Translations under genes and position numbers: made by a program
DNA from: Mycobacterium sp. 236(2023)
Lineage (GTDB): Bacteria > Actinomycetota > Actinomycetes > Mycobacteriales > Mycobacteriaceae
Length of the DNA stretch: 64,000 nt
Assembly (NCBI RefSeq): GCF_029623955.1
Contig: NZ_JARSBP010000003.1
Coordinates: 620,001-684,000, forward strand
Direction of reading: 5' to 3'
Shown: in pieces, positions 40,428 through 49,137 of the stretch
Layout of the letters: each line of letters begins with the position of its first letter
Numbering within the stretch: the stretch's first letter is position 1
Notes under the pieces: model-generated
Told to the model about the DNA's origin: nothing
The model's input: only the letters and a program-made list of their open reading frames with translations
Database searches by the model: none

Positions 40428-41956
40428 CGGGATGTCCGCCTTTCCACGCGACCCGCGAGGTGCCGAAGCACAGGTGAGCGTCCACGCACCGGCACCGTGT
40501 ACATATCGTGCCCCCTCACGCCGAAGAGGTCGAGCAGCGTGTTGGCTGCCGCGACACCCGTCGTCGCGGCACGCTCCATCAACGCCACGGGCAGGTCGAT
40601 CCGGATTCCGTCGCCGGCCAGCGCGAGGCCGGCACAGGGGGTTTTCACGGTCGGCCTCGGCCCGAAGTCACCGGGCGCCAGGCGAGGGCAGTCGCTACGG
40701 GTCAAAGTCTTCTCGAAAACCACGGAGGCCGAGGCGGTTTCGGGGTACAGCGCGTGCAGACGGGCCAGCATGTCGGAGCGCAGCTGCGGAGAGTCCTCGG
40801 CGACCGAGTATGCGTGCAGTTCGACGACGGATCCGCCGGTTCGGTCGGCCCAGTCGGACGCTTCGCGTTCGTAACGGTTCAGGACGCTGATGTTGTCCAG
40901 CGGTGGCAGTCCACCGGTGCCGAGGAACGCCGCGCGGTCAGGATGTACCGGCCGGTCCAGCCAAAGGCGCTGCACGACGAACGGGGCCGCGGTGCCAAGG
41001 CCCTCGATGCGTTTGCGCCAGAAGGGGTCAGCGAGATCACCCGAGTTTCCGAGGATCGCCTGCAGGGCAGGCACCTCGGTGGCGAGGACGACCCCGTCGA
41101 CCAGGGTGGTCGAGCCCGATTCGTCGAAGACGGAGAAGGCGTTACCGTCCGCCGAGATCCGAGTGATCGGCGTCGCAAGGTGGAGGCGCGCACCCTTCTG
41201 CTGCAGGTAGTCACCGAGCGGATTCCACAGCGCCACATCGAAGTTCGTCTTTGCGACGTCGAAGACCAGTCCTTCGCTCGAGCCGAGGAAGTAGATGTGG
41301 AACATCGTCGCGAGCTCTGCGGCGGACAACGCCGCGGGGCGGGTGAAGAAACTCCGGGAGAACACCTCGAACGCCAGGTGGCGGGCCGCGACGGGGAAGT
41401 TGATGTCGTGCAGGAATGTCTCCGCGTCGAGATCGTCGAGTTCGTCGTAGGTCTGCGGGACGGACACCTCGGCCAGCGGCGCCGCAGCGCGAGGATTGAG
41501 GCGGATGAGGTCGCGCAACCGGAAGGTGGGGCTGCGCAATGCGAACGCGATTGCGTTCAGCGGCGGTGTGCTGGGAAGCCCGCGGAAGGTGTCACGCCGG
41601 CCCTCGGCGTCGACGAGGGGGTAGTCGTCGAGCGGAGCCAGCATCGAGAGCTCAGGATCGATGCGGCGCAACAGATCACGCAGATTGTAGTACTGCCGGA
41701 AGAACGCGTGGAAGCCGCGGTTCATCGCGACCGTCGTCCCGTCGGGCAGGCTTTCCGACCAGCCGCCGACCCGGCCACCGAGATACGTTTCCCGCTCGAA
41801 CAGGTCGACGCCGACACCGCGCTCGACGAGGGCGGTCGCCGCCGCCAGGCCGGCAATGCCGCCCCCGATGACGGCGACCCGCGGCACTGCCGACAAAGAG
41901 GTTGCGGTCGGCAGGCCCGGAGCCCCGGGGTGACAGACCCGTCGCGGGTCGGTCAC
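40424..41956 (-). CDS. crtU: FAD-dependent carotenoid desaturase/methyltransferase-type protein (CrtU-like)
   Basis: A 510-residue flavoprotein. PRVAVIGGGIAGLAAATALV is the FAD-binding motif near residue 27; FERETYLGGRVGGWSESLPDGTTVAMNRGFHAFFRQYYNL (core GGRVGGW, NRGFHAFFRQY) matches isorenieratene-synthase-type enzymes, which convert beta-rings into aromatic phi-rings. Other marks are PQTYDELDDLDAETFLHD and the C-terminal ALAGDGIRIDLPVALMERA. In isorenieratene makers it acts after lycopene cyclisation, but the cyclase genes are missing here. The GTG at 41956 overlaps the methyltransferase stop. Confidence 0.8.
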   Translation of the reverse strand: MTDPRRVCHPGAPGLPTATSLSAVPRVAVIGGGIAGLAAATALVERGVGVDLFERETYLGGRVGGWSESLPDGTTVAMNRGFHAFFRQYYNLRDLLRRIDPELSMLAPLDDYPLVDAEGRRDTFRGLPSTPPLNAIAFALRSPTFRLRDLIRLNPRAAAPLAEVSVPQTYDELDDLDAETFLHDINFPVAARHLAFEVFSRSFFTRPAALSAAELATMFHIYFLGSSEGLVFDVAKTNFDVALWNPLGDYLQQKGARLHLATPITRISADGNAFSVFDESGSTTLVDGVVLATEVPALQAILGNSGDLADPFWRKRIEGLGTAAPFVVQRLWLDRPVHPDRAAFLGTGGLPPLDNISVLNRYEREASDWADRTGGSVVELHAYSVAEDSPQLRSDMLARLHALYPETASASVVFEKTLTRSDCPRLAPGDFGPRPTVKTPCAGLALAGDGIRIDLPVALMERAATTGVAAANTLLDLFGVRGHDMYTVPVRGRSPVLRHLAGRVERRTSR

Positions 41957-42663
41957 CGCGGCGCCCGGCCGAGGAAGGTGTGCACGATGTTGTGCTGCCA
42001 GCCGGCCACCGTCATGCTCTGCACGTCGATGAAGCCGTTGCGCTGCAGTCGATCCCGGAACTGCGCTGCGCCGTCGAACTCGTTGACACTGCGGCGCAGG
42101 TAGCGGTAGAGGCCGTCGTCACCCGAACGTAGACGTCCGGCGGGGATGATGACCGTCGCCGCGACCATGTTCCATACGGCGGTGGCCACCCGCGAGTCGC
42201 GCACCGAGTACTCGTGGGCGGCGAAGACCCCGCCCGGTCGCAGCAGCGAGAGCAGGCTGCGGAGAACGGTGTCCGGATCGTCGAGGTTGCGCACGAGGTA
42301 GGCGGCGAGGATGCCGTCGAACGGGCCGTCCACACCGGCTTCCGCGAGATTCTCCGCGCGACTGTGGACGAAGGTCACCGCCGCCGGCCAGGTCTTCTCG
42401 CGGGCCCGTGCCAACATGCCCGCCGACCCGTCGACCGCCACGATCTGTGCGTGCGGCGCAGCGCGCACCAACGCCGCAGTGGAAGCGCCGGTACCGCAAC
42501 CGATGTCGAGGAGTCGCAGTCCACGGCCCGAGTCGGGCAACTGCATCCGGCGCGCCGACAGCCGAAGGTGGCGGTGGTAGCCGGGGTTGGCGCCGACGAG
42601 GCCGTCATAGGATTGCGCGCCGGCGTCGAACGCATCGGGAACGTCGTAGGATTCGCGACTCAT
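41953..42663 (-). CDS. SAM-dependent methyltransferase of the carotenoid cluster
   Basis: A 236-residue class I methyltransferase. The SAM-binding motif is LRLLDIGCGTGASTAALVRA near residue 50, with AVDGSAGMLARARE as the acidic loop, and FDGILAAYLVRNLDDPDTVLR follows. It resembles UbiE-type enzymes in its N-terminal DVPDAFDAGAQSYD. Genes of this type often stand between lycopene cyclase and crtU-like genes in mycobacterial carotenoid clusters, but its substrate is unproven. The ATG overlaps the stop of the crtYd remnant. Confidence 0.83.
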   Translation of the reverse strand: MSRESYDVPDAFDAGAQSYDGLVGANPGYHRHLRLSARRMQLPDSGRGLRLLDIGCGTGASTAALVRAAPHAQIVAVDGSAGMLARAREKTWPAAVTFVHSRAENLAEAGVDGPFDGILAAYLVRNLDDPDTVLRSLLSLLRPGGVFAAHEYSVRDSRVATAVWNMVAATVIIPAGRLRSGDDGLYRYLRRSVNEFDGAAQFRDRLQRNGFIDVQSMTVAGWQHNIVHTFLGRAPR

Positions 42664-42764
42664 ACCGTCTCTTTATCTTGTTTCTTGCCATTTCGTACCC
42701 ACAACAGCAGCACCGCGGTCACCATCGCCCATCCGAACAGGAAGTCCTCGACGGGAATGATCAC
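42660..42764 (-). pseudogene. crtYd remnant: last 34 codons of a lycopene cyclase subunit
   Basis: A 34-codon frame, GTG to TGA, reading VIIPVEDFLFGWAMVTAVLL then LWVRNGKKQDKETV. The IPVEDFLFG-helix pattern is the conserved C-terminal end of CrtYd-type heterodimeric lycopene cyclase subunits, normally about 100 residues. Nothing of CrtYc or the rest of CrtYd exists between crtB and the methyltransferase. The frame overlaps the crtB stop (GTGA) and the methyltransferase start (ATGA), so it could still be translated as a single-helix peptide. Confidence 0.7.
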
Positions 42765-43720
42765 GCCCCCCGTCGACGGACCCGCGCGCGCAGTGCCTTC
42801 GCCAGCCCCACCGACGCCACCCTGATGCGTCGGGCGGTCGACACCGTGGCGCGCTGGGCGAACACGGCGTAGTCGATTTCTTCGATGCGGTCCAGGATTC
42901 CGGAGTACAGCGTCAGTGCTGCGCTGATGCAGGGGCGGGACTGGGGGGCCAGCAGCGCGATACCGCGTTCGGCATGGCGGTAGATGCTGCGCGTGAGCGC
43001 GTGCTGCTCGACGAGTGCGGCCCGCAGTCGGCTGTCCGTGCGCCGATTCTGCTGACACCACGTCAGCACGTCGCGATCGACGCCGTGGACGGCGAGCTCG
43101 TCGGCCGGCAGATACACCCGGCCGCGAGTCAGGTCTTCGTCGATGTCTCGGAGAAAGTTGGTCAGCTGGAACGCTTTTCCGAGAGCGGCGGCATGGGGTG
43201 CAGCCTCGTCGCGGGGAACGACGGTGCCCAGGACGGGGAGCATCTGCAGGCCGATCACCTCGGCCGAGCCGTACATGTAGCGATCCAGCTCGGCGCGGTC
43301 CTTGTAGTCGGTGACGGTGAGGTCCATCCGCATCGACGCGAGGAAATCGTCGAAGAGCTGCCAGTCGAGGTCGTACTTTCGCGCCGTGTGCACCACGGCG
43401 TCCAGCGTCGGGTCGTCGCCGGCCGTCTTGTTCTCCACCATCCTGGTGAACAACGCGGTCGACAACCCTTGCAGCTCATCTGCGCGCTGTGCTGTTGTGC
43501 GGGAATCGAATCCGTCGAGGACATCGTCGGCGCGCCGCGCGAAGCCGTACAGGGCGTGCACGGCGGGCCGCTGCGCCGGCGACAACAGCCGCGTCGCCAG
43601 GAAGAAAGTTCGGCCGTGCTCTGCGTTGAGGGCGCGGCACTTCTGGTAGGACTCTCTGAGTGCAACATCGTGGACGCCCGCGGCGTCCAGCTCCGAGCTG
43701 ATCATCGTTGCTCCGATCAT
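42761..43720 (-). CDS. crtB: phytoene synthase CrtB
   Basis: A 319-residue squalene/phytoene synthase, condensing two geranylgeranyl diphosphates into phytoene. The two aspartate-rich motifs are present: ARRADDVLDGFD near residue 65, and QLTNFLRDIDEDLTRGRVYLP near residue 185. YCxxxA-like residues in MYGSAEVIGLQMLPVLG complete the active site. The usual length of about 300 residues suggests an intact enzyme, although its last residues (RARVRRRGA) may have been altered by the deletion that removed the cyclase genes. It is coupled to crtI (ATGA). Confidence 0.92.
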   Translation of the reverse strand: MIGATMISSELDAAGVHDVALRESYQKCRALNAEHGRTFFLATRLLSPAQRPAVHALYGFARRADDVLDGFDSRTTAQRADELQGLSTALFTRMVENKTAGDDPTLDAVVHTARKYDLDWQLFDDFLASMRMDLTVTDYKDRAELDRYMYGSAEVIGLQMLPVLGTVVPRDEAAPHAAALGKAFQLTNFLRDIDEDLTRGRVYLPADELAVHGVDRDVLTWCQQNRRTDSRLRAALVEQHALTRSIYRHAERGIALLAPQSRPCISAALTLYSGILDRIEEIDYAVFAQRATVSTARRIRVASVGLAKALRARVRRRGA

Positions 43721-45228
43721 CGCGACATTACCTGTGACTGTGTCCGGGTAGCGGCTCCGGTGACGCGGTCAGCGGCGAGGCGTCCCGACACGATGGCGGT
43801 GGGAATCCCGACACCTGGCACGGTCGACGAACCGGCGAGCACCGCGTTGTCGATGCCGCGCACGGTGTTGCCGGGCCGGAACGGGCCGGTCTGCCCGAAT
43901 GTGTGGGCGAGGGCAAACGGTGTGCCCGACGCCATGCCCTGGCGGGCCCAATCCTGGGGCGTCACCACGTGCAGCAGTTCGGCGTCCTGGCCGAGGTGCG
44001 GCAGGCGTGCCGACACGGTGTCGAGCATATGGTCGGTGTAGCCGCTGCTCTCGGCGTCCCAGTCTTTGTGTCCCACATCGGTGTTGGGGGCCGGCGCCAG
44101 GACGTACAGCAATTCCCGTCCGTCCGGGGCGAGCGTCGGGTCGCCGAGCGTCGGCCGGGTCACCAGCAGCGACGGGTCGGCCATCGTGCGTCCCTCGTCG
44201 ATGATCTCGTCGAAGGTCCGGTCCCAGGCATCGCCGAACAGGATCGTGTGGTGCGACGGGTCCGCGGTCGTTGTGTCCGCACGGCAGCCGACGTGCGCGA
44301 CGACGCACGACGGCGCCGGCCGCAACTTCACCAATCGGCGGGGTGTCCGGGCGAGCATCCGGTACGTGTCGGGCAGTTCGGTCGTCAGGATCACCGCGTC
44401 GGCGGGGAACCGCTCACCGTTGACGGTGCGCACCGCCGTGACCCGCGACCCTGATCGCTCGATATCGGAAACCGGTGCGTTGTAATGAAATTCGACCCCT
44501 GCATCGGTAGCCGCGGCCGCCATCGCGTCGGGTAGCGCCCGCATGCCGCCACGCGGGAAATACACGCCCGACACCGTGTCCATATAGGCGATCACGGCGT
44601 AGGCCGCGAGGGCGCGCTTGGGCGGCACCCCGACATAGAGAGCCTGGAAGGTGAACACCCGCAGCAGGCGCTCGTCGGACAGGAACCGCCGGACCATCGG
44701 CTCCCAGCTGCGGAACCCTCCGATGGCGGCCAACTTGGCGAGCTGTGGCGTCAGCAGCGACAGCGGGGAGTCGAAGTTCGCGTTGATGAAACCGTTGAAC
44801 TCCAGCTCGTAGAGCCGTGTCAGCCATTGCCTCAGCTGCGCATAACCCTGCGCCTCCTTGGGGCCGGCGAAGCGCGCGATCTCCGCAGTCATCGCCTCGG
44901 CGTCGCTGTGGACGTCCAGGCTGCTCCCGTCGGCGAACGAGGCGCGGTAGGCGGGCAGCACGGGCTGTAGGTCGAGGCGGGCGGCCGTCGACTCGCCGAC
45001 TGCGGCGAAGGTGTCATCGATGATGTCGGGCATCGTCAGCACCGTCGGCCCGGTGTCGAGCCGATATCCGGAGATGTCGGCCCTGCCGACCCTGCCGCCC
45101 GGGTGCGCGCCGCGTTCGACGACCGTCACCTGGCGGCCACGCCCGGCCAGGTGAAGCGCGGCCGACAAGCCCGCCAGACCGGCGCCGACGATGACGACCC
45201 GGTCCGTCGCCCCGGGCACGGTGCGCAT
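43717..45228 (-). CDS. crtI: phytoene desaturase CrtI
   Basis: A 503-residue FAD-dependent desaturase. The N-terminal VVIVGAGLAGLSAALHLAGR is the FAD motif, GGRVGRADISGYRLDTGPTVLTMP follows, and the C-terminal signature is AGSSTVPGVGIPTAIVSGRLAADR. CrtI turns phytoene into lycopene by four desaturations. Internal ALYVGVPPKRALAAYAVIAYMDTVSGVYFPRGGM (core GVYFPRGGM) fits bacterial CrtI. The ATG at 45228 overlaps the crtE stop by one base. Confidence 0.92.
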   Translation of the reverse strand: MRTVPGATDRVVIVGAGLAGLSAALHLAGRGRQVTVVERGAHPGGRVGRADISGYRLDTGPTVLTMPDIIDDTFAAVGESTAARLDLQPVLPAYRASFADGSSLDVHSDAEAMTAEIARFAGPKEAQGYAQLRQWLTRLYELEFNGFINANFDSPLSLLTPQLAKLAAIGGFRSWEPMVRRFLSDERLLRVFTFQALYVGVPPKRALAAYAVIAYMDTVSGVYFPRGGMRALPDAMAAAATDAGVEFHYNAPVSDIERSGSRVTAVRTVNGERFPADAVILTTELPDTYRMLARTPRRLVKLRPAPSCVVAHVGCRADTTTADPSHHTILFGDAWDRTFDEIIDEGRTMADPSLLVTRPTLGDPTLAPDGRELLYVLAPAPNTDVGHKDWDAESSGYTDHMLDTVSARLPHLGQDAELLHVVTPQDWARQGMASGTPFALAHTFGQTGPFRPGNTVRGIDNAVLAGSSTVPGVGIPTAIVSGRLAADRVTGAATRTQSQVMSR

Positions 45229-46343
45229 CAGGCCACCCGCTCGGTGCAGGCGGAAGCCATCGTGATCAGTGCCGATCGGACACCGTCGTCCAGCGATACG
45301 GTGTCGAGGCGGTGCAGGGCCCACGCGAGGCGTCGGTCGATCAACTGTTCCATCCATTCCATGGTGCCGATCTCGGCGATCAGGCGTTGCCAAGCGGTGA
45401 TGTCGTCGCCGCTGAGATCGGCGGTGGTCATCAGTCGTTCGAGGTCGCGGCGCTGCGACCTGCTACTCAGCTGATGGGCGGCGACGACGACCGTCGTCGC
45501 TTTGCGCGCAGCCAGGTCAGAACCCGCAGGCTTGCCCGTCGTCTCGGGACGGCCGAAGACCCCGAGAAGGTCGTCGCGGAGTTGGAAAGCCTCACCCACC
45601 GCGACGCCGTAATCACCGAGCGCGTCGAGTGTGCGTTCGTCGCACCCGGACAGCGCAGCCCCGATCTCCAGCGGTCTGCGCACGGTGTAATTGCCGGACT
45701 TGCGGCGCGCGACGTCGAGGACGTCGTCCAGCGTGGGGAAGGCCGACGAGTCGTTGACCAGATCGGCGAACTGCCCTACGGCGAGTTCGGTGCGCATCGC
45801 GTCATATCGCGGCCAGGCGCGGGTGAGGGCCTCTTGGGCGAGTCCGCTCTCGCGGAGCATCTGTTCTGCCCAGACCAGGCACAGATCGCCCAGCAGGATC
45901 GCCGCCGACTCGCCGAAGCGCGCCGATGAACCGGCCATCCCGTGGCGATGGTGCCAGCCCTCGAAGGCACGATGTGCGCTCGGTCGTCCCCGGCGCATCG
46001 GCGAACCGTCCATGACGTCGTCCTGCACCAACGCGAAGGCGTGCAGGAACTCCAAGCTGGCCGCCGCCCGGATCGCGGAGACATCGGCCTCGGCCCCGGA
46101 CAACCAGCCCAGATAAAGGAAGGTCGATCTCAGGCATTTGCCCTCGGCGAGCAGCGCCCGTAACACGTCTTGGGCGATGTCGACGCGGCTGGCGGGAAGC
46201 GACTGTGCACAACGGGTGTCGAGGAACTCGGCGACGGCGGCGAGCACGGATTCGCGCACCATCGACTGCCACTGCTCCGATCCGCGGCCCGCGGGCTCGA
46301 CCGCCGCACACTGCGCGACTGTGGCGTACCTACCCGCGGGCAT
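45228..46343 (-). CDS. crtE: geranylgeranyl diphosphate synthase CrtE
   Basis: A 371-residue trans-prenyltransferase. The first aspartate-rich motif is LVQDDVMDGSPMRRGRPSAH near residue 105, and the second is QLRDDLLGVFG near residue 240, so the chain elongation site is intact. It makes the C20 diphosphate for CrtB. The N-terminal 30 residues (MPAGRYATVAQCAAVEPAGR) are not conserved in the family and the real start may lie further in. It is the first gene of the leftward carotenoid operon; the gap upstream is divergent with the membrane protein/glycosyltransferase pair. Confidence 0.92.
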   Translation of the reverse strand: MPAGRYATVAQCAAVEPAGRGSEQWQSMVRESVLAAVAEFLDTRCAQSLPASRVDIAQDVLRALLAEGKCLRSTFLYLGWLSGAEADVSAIRAAASLEFLHAFALVQDDVMDGSPMRRGRPSAHRAFEGWHHRHGMAGSSARFGESAAILLGDLCLVWAEQMLRESGLAQEALTRAWPRYDAMRTELAVGQFADLVNDSSAFPTLDDVLDVARRKSGNYTVRRPLEIGAALSGCDERTLDALGDYGVAVGEAFQLRDDLLGVFGRPETTGKPAGSDLAARKATTVVVAAHQLSSRSQRRDLERLMTTADLSGDDITAWQRLIAEIGTMEWMEQLIDRRLAWALHRLDTVSLDDGVRSALITMASACTERVA

Positions 46344-46431
46344 ATCGCCCCCGGTTCGTCGTGAGCATGGCGCCGGTGGTCATCGAAACGGCCATTACCC
46401 ATTTCTAGTGCCTCTATGCACGGCCGACAGC

Positions 46432-46456
46432 GTTTGTCGGGTCTCCAGCCGGGTAG
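46432..46456 (+). promoter_or_regulatory. candidate SigF-type promoter of the membrane protein/glycosyltransferase pair
   Basis: GTTT at 46432-46435, 15 bases, then GGGTAG at 46451-46456 resembles the mycobacterial SigF promoter (GTTT, 15-17 bases, GGGTA). It lies about 50 bases before the TTG start at 46505. No equally good match was seen towards crtE. Confidence 0.4.
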
Positions 46457-46504
46457 CCGCACCGCCAAGGGGCCACCGCGGACACTGCAGAGGAGGCGCG
46501 CAGG

Positions 46505-46906
46505 TTGCCGACGCATTTCCCGCACAATGCCGATCGCGGTGAGTGCGCGTCAATAATGAGAAGGCACAGACGAATTCAGGCCGCTGCTGCAGGCATAGGT
46601 GCAGCCATAATGCTTGTAGGCGTCGTTGCTGTCCTACGGTCAGGCGCCCTCTTCGGCGGTTATTACCTGTCTGTGACGAATAGTGTGGTGCATGTGATCG
46701 TGGGCGCGTGCGGCGTGTTGCTGGCGGGTAGCGTCGCAGGAGCGCGCTGCTTTCTCGTCGTGGGCGCTGTGGCCTACCTCGTGTTGTGTTTGTCAGGTGT
46801 CACCGCCACGCACCTCACGGCCCAGGCGATCCTCGCCCCAGTCATGCTCGGGATCGGGATATGGCCGGGCGACGGTCGCGTCTCGATCACTACGGACAAA
46901 GGATGA
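46505..46906 (+). CDS. small membrane protein next to the carotenoid operon
   Basis: A 133-residue protein with four hydrophobic segments (IQAAAAGIGAAIMLVGVVAV, VVHVIVGACGVLLAGSVAG, CFLVVGAVAYLVLCLSG and the helix around AILAPVMLGIGIW). It resembles DUF4383-type membrane proteins. The start is a TTG at 46505, chosen because AGGAGG at 46491-46496 lies eight bases upstream; an ATG at 46556 is the other choice. Four bases after its stop begins the glycosyltransferase gene. Confidence 0.72.
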   Translation: MPTHFPHNADRGECASIMRRHRRIQAAAAGIGAAIMLVGVVAVLRSGALFGGYYLSVTNSVVHVIVGACGVLLAGSVAGARCFLVVGAVAYLVLCLSGVTATHLTAQAILAPVMLGIGIWPGDGRVSITTDKG

Positions 46907-46909
46907 CGT

Positions 46910-48193
46910 TTGTCGCATTACCTGCTGGCCGTGAGTCCACTTCAGGGCCATGTGATCCCCATGATCAATGTCGGGATCGGGCTGCAGGAGCTCGGCCACG
47001 ACATCACCATGGTGACGGGGTCGGAGTTCGCCGCGGTCGCCTCGGACGCAGGGCTGCGCGTGGTGTCACTACCCGACTCGGTGCACATCGATCCGCCGGA
47101 CGCTGCGCCGATGCTGCTCCGCCGGCTTCCCGTCCAGGCGCGCCGGTTCTGGCTGGGCCGGGCCGAACTCGAGTCCGTGTTCGCCAAACCGCTTGCTGAC
47201 GAGGCGCGTTCGCTCGCATCGGTGCTCGACGCCGCCGCTGTGGATGCGATCGTCTCGGACGTGACGTTCACCGGGGTGCTTCCGCTGCTGCTGGGCGACG
47301 GCCCTCGGCCGCCGGTCCTGGTGTGCGGCGTCGGACCGCTCACCATCTCCAGCGCCCAGACCCCGCCGTTCGGCATGGCATGGCAACCTGAGTCCGGTGT
47401 CGACTACCGGCCCATGACGGCGGTCGCGCACCGGGTCATCATGCGCTCGTCCCAGCGAAAGCTGAATCAGTCGCTGCGAGAGGCGAACTCCCGAAATTCA
47501 CCTGTCTTCATCAGCGACTGGCCGCGACTGGCGGACGGCATCCTCCAGTTGACCGTCGACGAGTTCGAGTATCCGCGCGCCGACCTGCCCGCCACGGTGG
47601 AGTTCGCCGGACCGGTATTGCCGCGGCCAGTGGCGGACTTCGACCCGCCCGGCTGGTGGGACGACGTCGTGTCCTCCGGCGCCACCGTGGTGCACGTGAC
47701 GCAGGGCACCTTCGACAACGCCGACCTCGATCAGCTGATCTCTCCGACGCTCGCCGCGCTGGGTGACCGCCGCGACGTGCTGATCGTGGCGACCACGGGT
47801 GGCAGGCCCGGCCAGCGCTGGCATGGCCGGGTCCCGGCCAACGCGCGCATCGCCGACTGGATTCCGTACTCCGCGCTGATGCCCCACGTGGACGTGATGA
47901 TCACCAACGGCGGCTACGGAGGTGTGCAGTTCGCGCTGAGTCACGGGGTGCCGCTGATCGTGGCGGGGGAGACGTCGGACAAGGCCGAGGTGGCGGCCCG
48001 CGTCGACTACTGCGGGGTCGGCATCGACCTCGCGACGTCCGCGCCGACGCCAGAGGCGATCGGAGCCGCGGTGGACGAAGTCCTCCAGGACGGCACCTAC
48101 CGATCGGCCGCGGCGCGGATCCGCTCTGCGATCGAGGCGTCGACGCCGATCGACACGATCGCCAATGCGCTCAAGCGGTGCTGTGACGCCTAG
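46910..48193 (+). CDS. MGT-family UDP-glycosyltransferase (CrtX-like)
   Basis: A 427-residue GT-B glycosyltransferase. The acceptor-binding N-terminal half starts MSHYLLAVSPLQGHVIPMINVGIGLQELGHDITMVTG (core GHVIPMINVG); the donor-binding half has VVHVTQGTFDNADLDQLISP, RIADWIPYSALMPHVDVMITNGGYGGVQFALSHGVPLIVAG (core HVDVMITNGGYGG). These are features of macrolide and carotenoid glycosyltransferases. Divergence from crtE suggests a carotenoid substrate, as with zeaxanthin glycosyltransferase CrtX, but lipid or sterol acceptors are possible. It starts with TTG behind AAAGGA. It overlaps the LLM gene end by four bases. Confidence 0.83.
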   Translation: MSHYLLAVSPLQGHVIPMINVGIGLQELGHDITMVTGSEFAAVASDAGLRVVSLPDSVHIDPPDAAPMLLRRLPVQARRFWLGRAELESVFAKPLADEARSLASVLDAAAVDAIVSDVTFTGVLPLLLGDGPRPPVLVCGVGPLTISSAQTPPFGMAWQPESGVDYRPMTAVAHRVIMRSSQRKLNQSLREANSRNSPVFISDWPRLADGILQLTVDEFEYPRADLPATVEFAGPVLPRPVADFDPPGWWDDVVSSGATVVHVTQGTFDNADLDQLISPTLAALGDRRDVLIVATTGGRPGQRWHGRVPANARIADWIPYSALMPHVDVMITNGGYGGVQFALSHGVPLIVAGETSDKAEVAARVDYCGVGIDLATSAPTPEAIGAAVDEVLQDGTYRSAAARIRSAIEASTPIDTIANALKRCCDA

Positions 48194-49071
48194 CCGTTCG
48201 CCTTCGCGATGACGTTCTCGGCGAACCACTCCAGGTTGCGGATCTTGTCGTCGAGCGGCTCGGTGTCCTGACCCATGATGTAGGGGATCCGGAACCCGAC
48301 GATGACGTCGGTGACGCCTTTGTCCTCCAGGCGCTTGACCCCGTCGAGGGTGAACCCGTCGATCGAGATGACGTGGATCTGGAACTCGTCGGCCAGCCCG
48401 ATGCGCTCCTCGGTCTCGCGATACTGCTGAAGCTTCTTCAGCAGCGGGTCGAGTTCCTCGGGATCGCCGCCGCCGTGCATCCAGCCGTCGTTGCGGGCGG
48501 CGCGCTTGAGCGCCGCGTCGGCGTGGCCGCCGATCAGGATCGGGATCGGTTTAGTCGGTGCGGGCGTCATCTTGAAGCGCGGGAAGTCGTAGAAATCGCC
48601 GTGGTACTCGAAATAGTCGCCGGAGGTGAGCCCGCGGACGACGTCGATGCACTCGTCCATGCGCTTACCGCGCTTGGCGAACGGCACCCCCATGATCTCG
48701 TAGTCCTCGGGCCACGGGCTGGTGCCGACACCGAGGTTGAGACGGTTGTCGAACATGGCGGCCAACGAGCCCGCCTGCTTGGCCACCAGGGCGGGCGGGC
48801 GGATCGGGAGCTTGAGCACGAAGATGTTGAACTTCAGCCTCGTCGTGACCGCCGACAACGCCCCGATCAGCGCGAACGTCTCGATGAACGACTTGCCGTC
48901 GAGGAACTCGCGGTTGCCGTCCTCGGTGTACGGATACTTCGAGTCCGACACCTCCGGGTAGGCGACGCTGTCGGCGATCGTCATCCCGTGATACCCCGCC
49001 TCGTCGGCGGCCTTCGCCAACGGGATGTAGTACTTCGGGTCGGTCATCGCTTCCGCGTAGGTGAATCGCAC
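48190..49071 (-). CDS. LLM-class F420-dependent oxidoreductase with KstR-type box
   Basis: A 293-residue luciferase-like oxidoreductase, counterpart of Rv0940c by gene order. It reads MRFTYAEAMTDPKYYIPLAKAADEAGYHGMTIADSVAYPE at the start (core AAADEAGYHG), GSLAAMFDNRLNLGVGTSPWPEDYEIMGVPFAKRGKRMDE (core LGVGTSPWPEDY) and IPILIGGHADAALKRAARNDGWMHGG later, all standard for F420 LLM enzymes. It would use F420 for an oxidation or reduction. The GTG at 49071 has GGAGG upstream. A perfect KstR-type palindrome 31 bases upstream implies induction on sterols. Confidence 0.88.
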   Translation of the reverse strand: MRFTYAEAMTDPKYYIPLAKAADEAGYHGMTIADSVAYPEVSDSKYPYTEDGNREFLDGKSFIETFALIGALSAVTTRLKFNIFVLKLPIRPPALVAKQAGSLAAMFDNRLNLGVGTSPWPEDYEIMGVPFAKRGKRMDECIDVVRGLTSGDYFEYHGDFYDFPRFKMTPAPTKPIPILIGGHADAALKRAARNDGWMHGGGDPEELDPLLKKLQQYRETEERIGLADEFQIHVISIDGFTLDGVKRLEDKGVTDVIVGFRIPYIMGQDTEPLDDKIRNLEWFAENVIAKANG

Positions 49072-49101
49072 GTCGCCTCCTCATCGTCGGTGACCGCATA
49101 C

Positions 49102-49115
49102 TAGAACACGTTCTA
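49102..49115. promoter_or_regulatory. perfect KstR-type operator
   Basis: TAGAACACGTTCTA matches TNNAACNNGTTNNA at every fixed position and is fully palindromic apart from the central two bases. It lies 31 bases before the LLM gene start. Confidence 0.8.
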
Positions 49116-49137
49116 ATATGCCCGTGCCCGATTCCTC

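Noticed and set aside
46343..46420. GGGTAA towards crtE as a SigF -10, and a GTGC/GCAC inverted repeat
   Set aside because: No GTTT-type -35 at 15-17 bases, and the inverted repeat is only 4 bp per arm.
46505..46906. Small membrane protein as the missing lycopene cyclase subunit
   Set aside because: It has no PIEE/PVED-type motif of lycopene cyclase domains, and its helix pattern is different.
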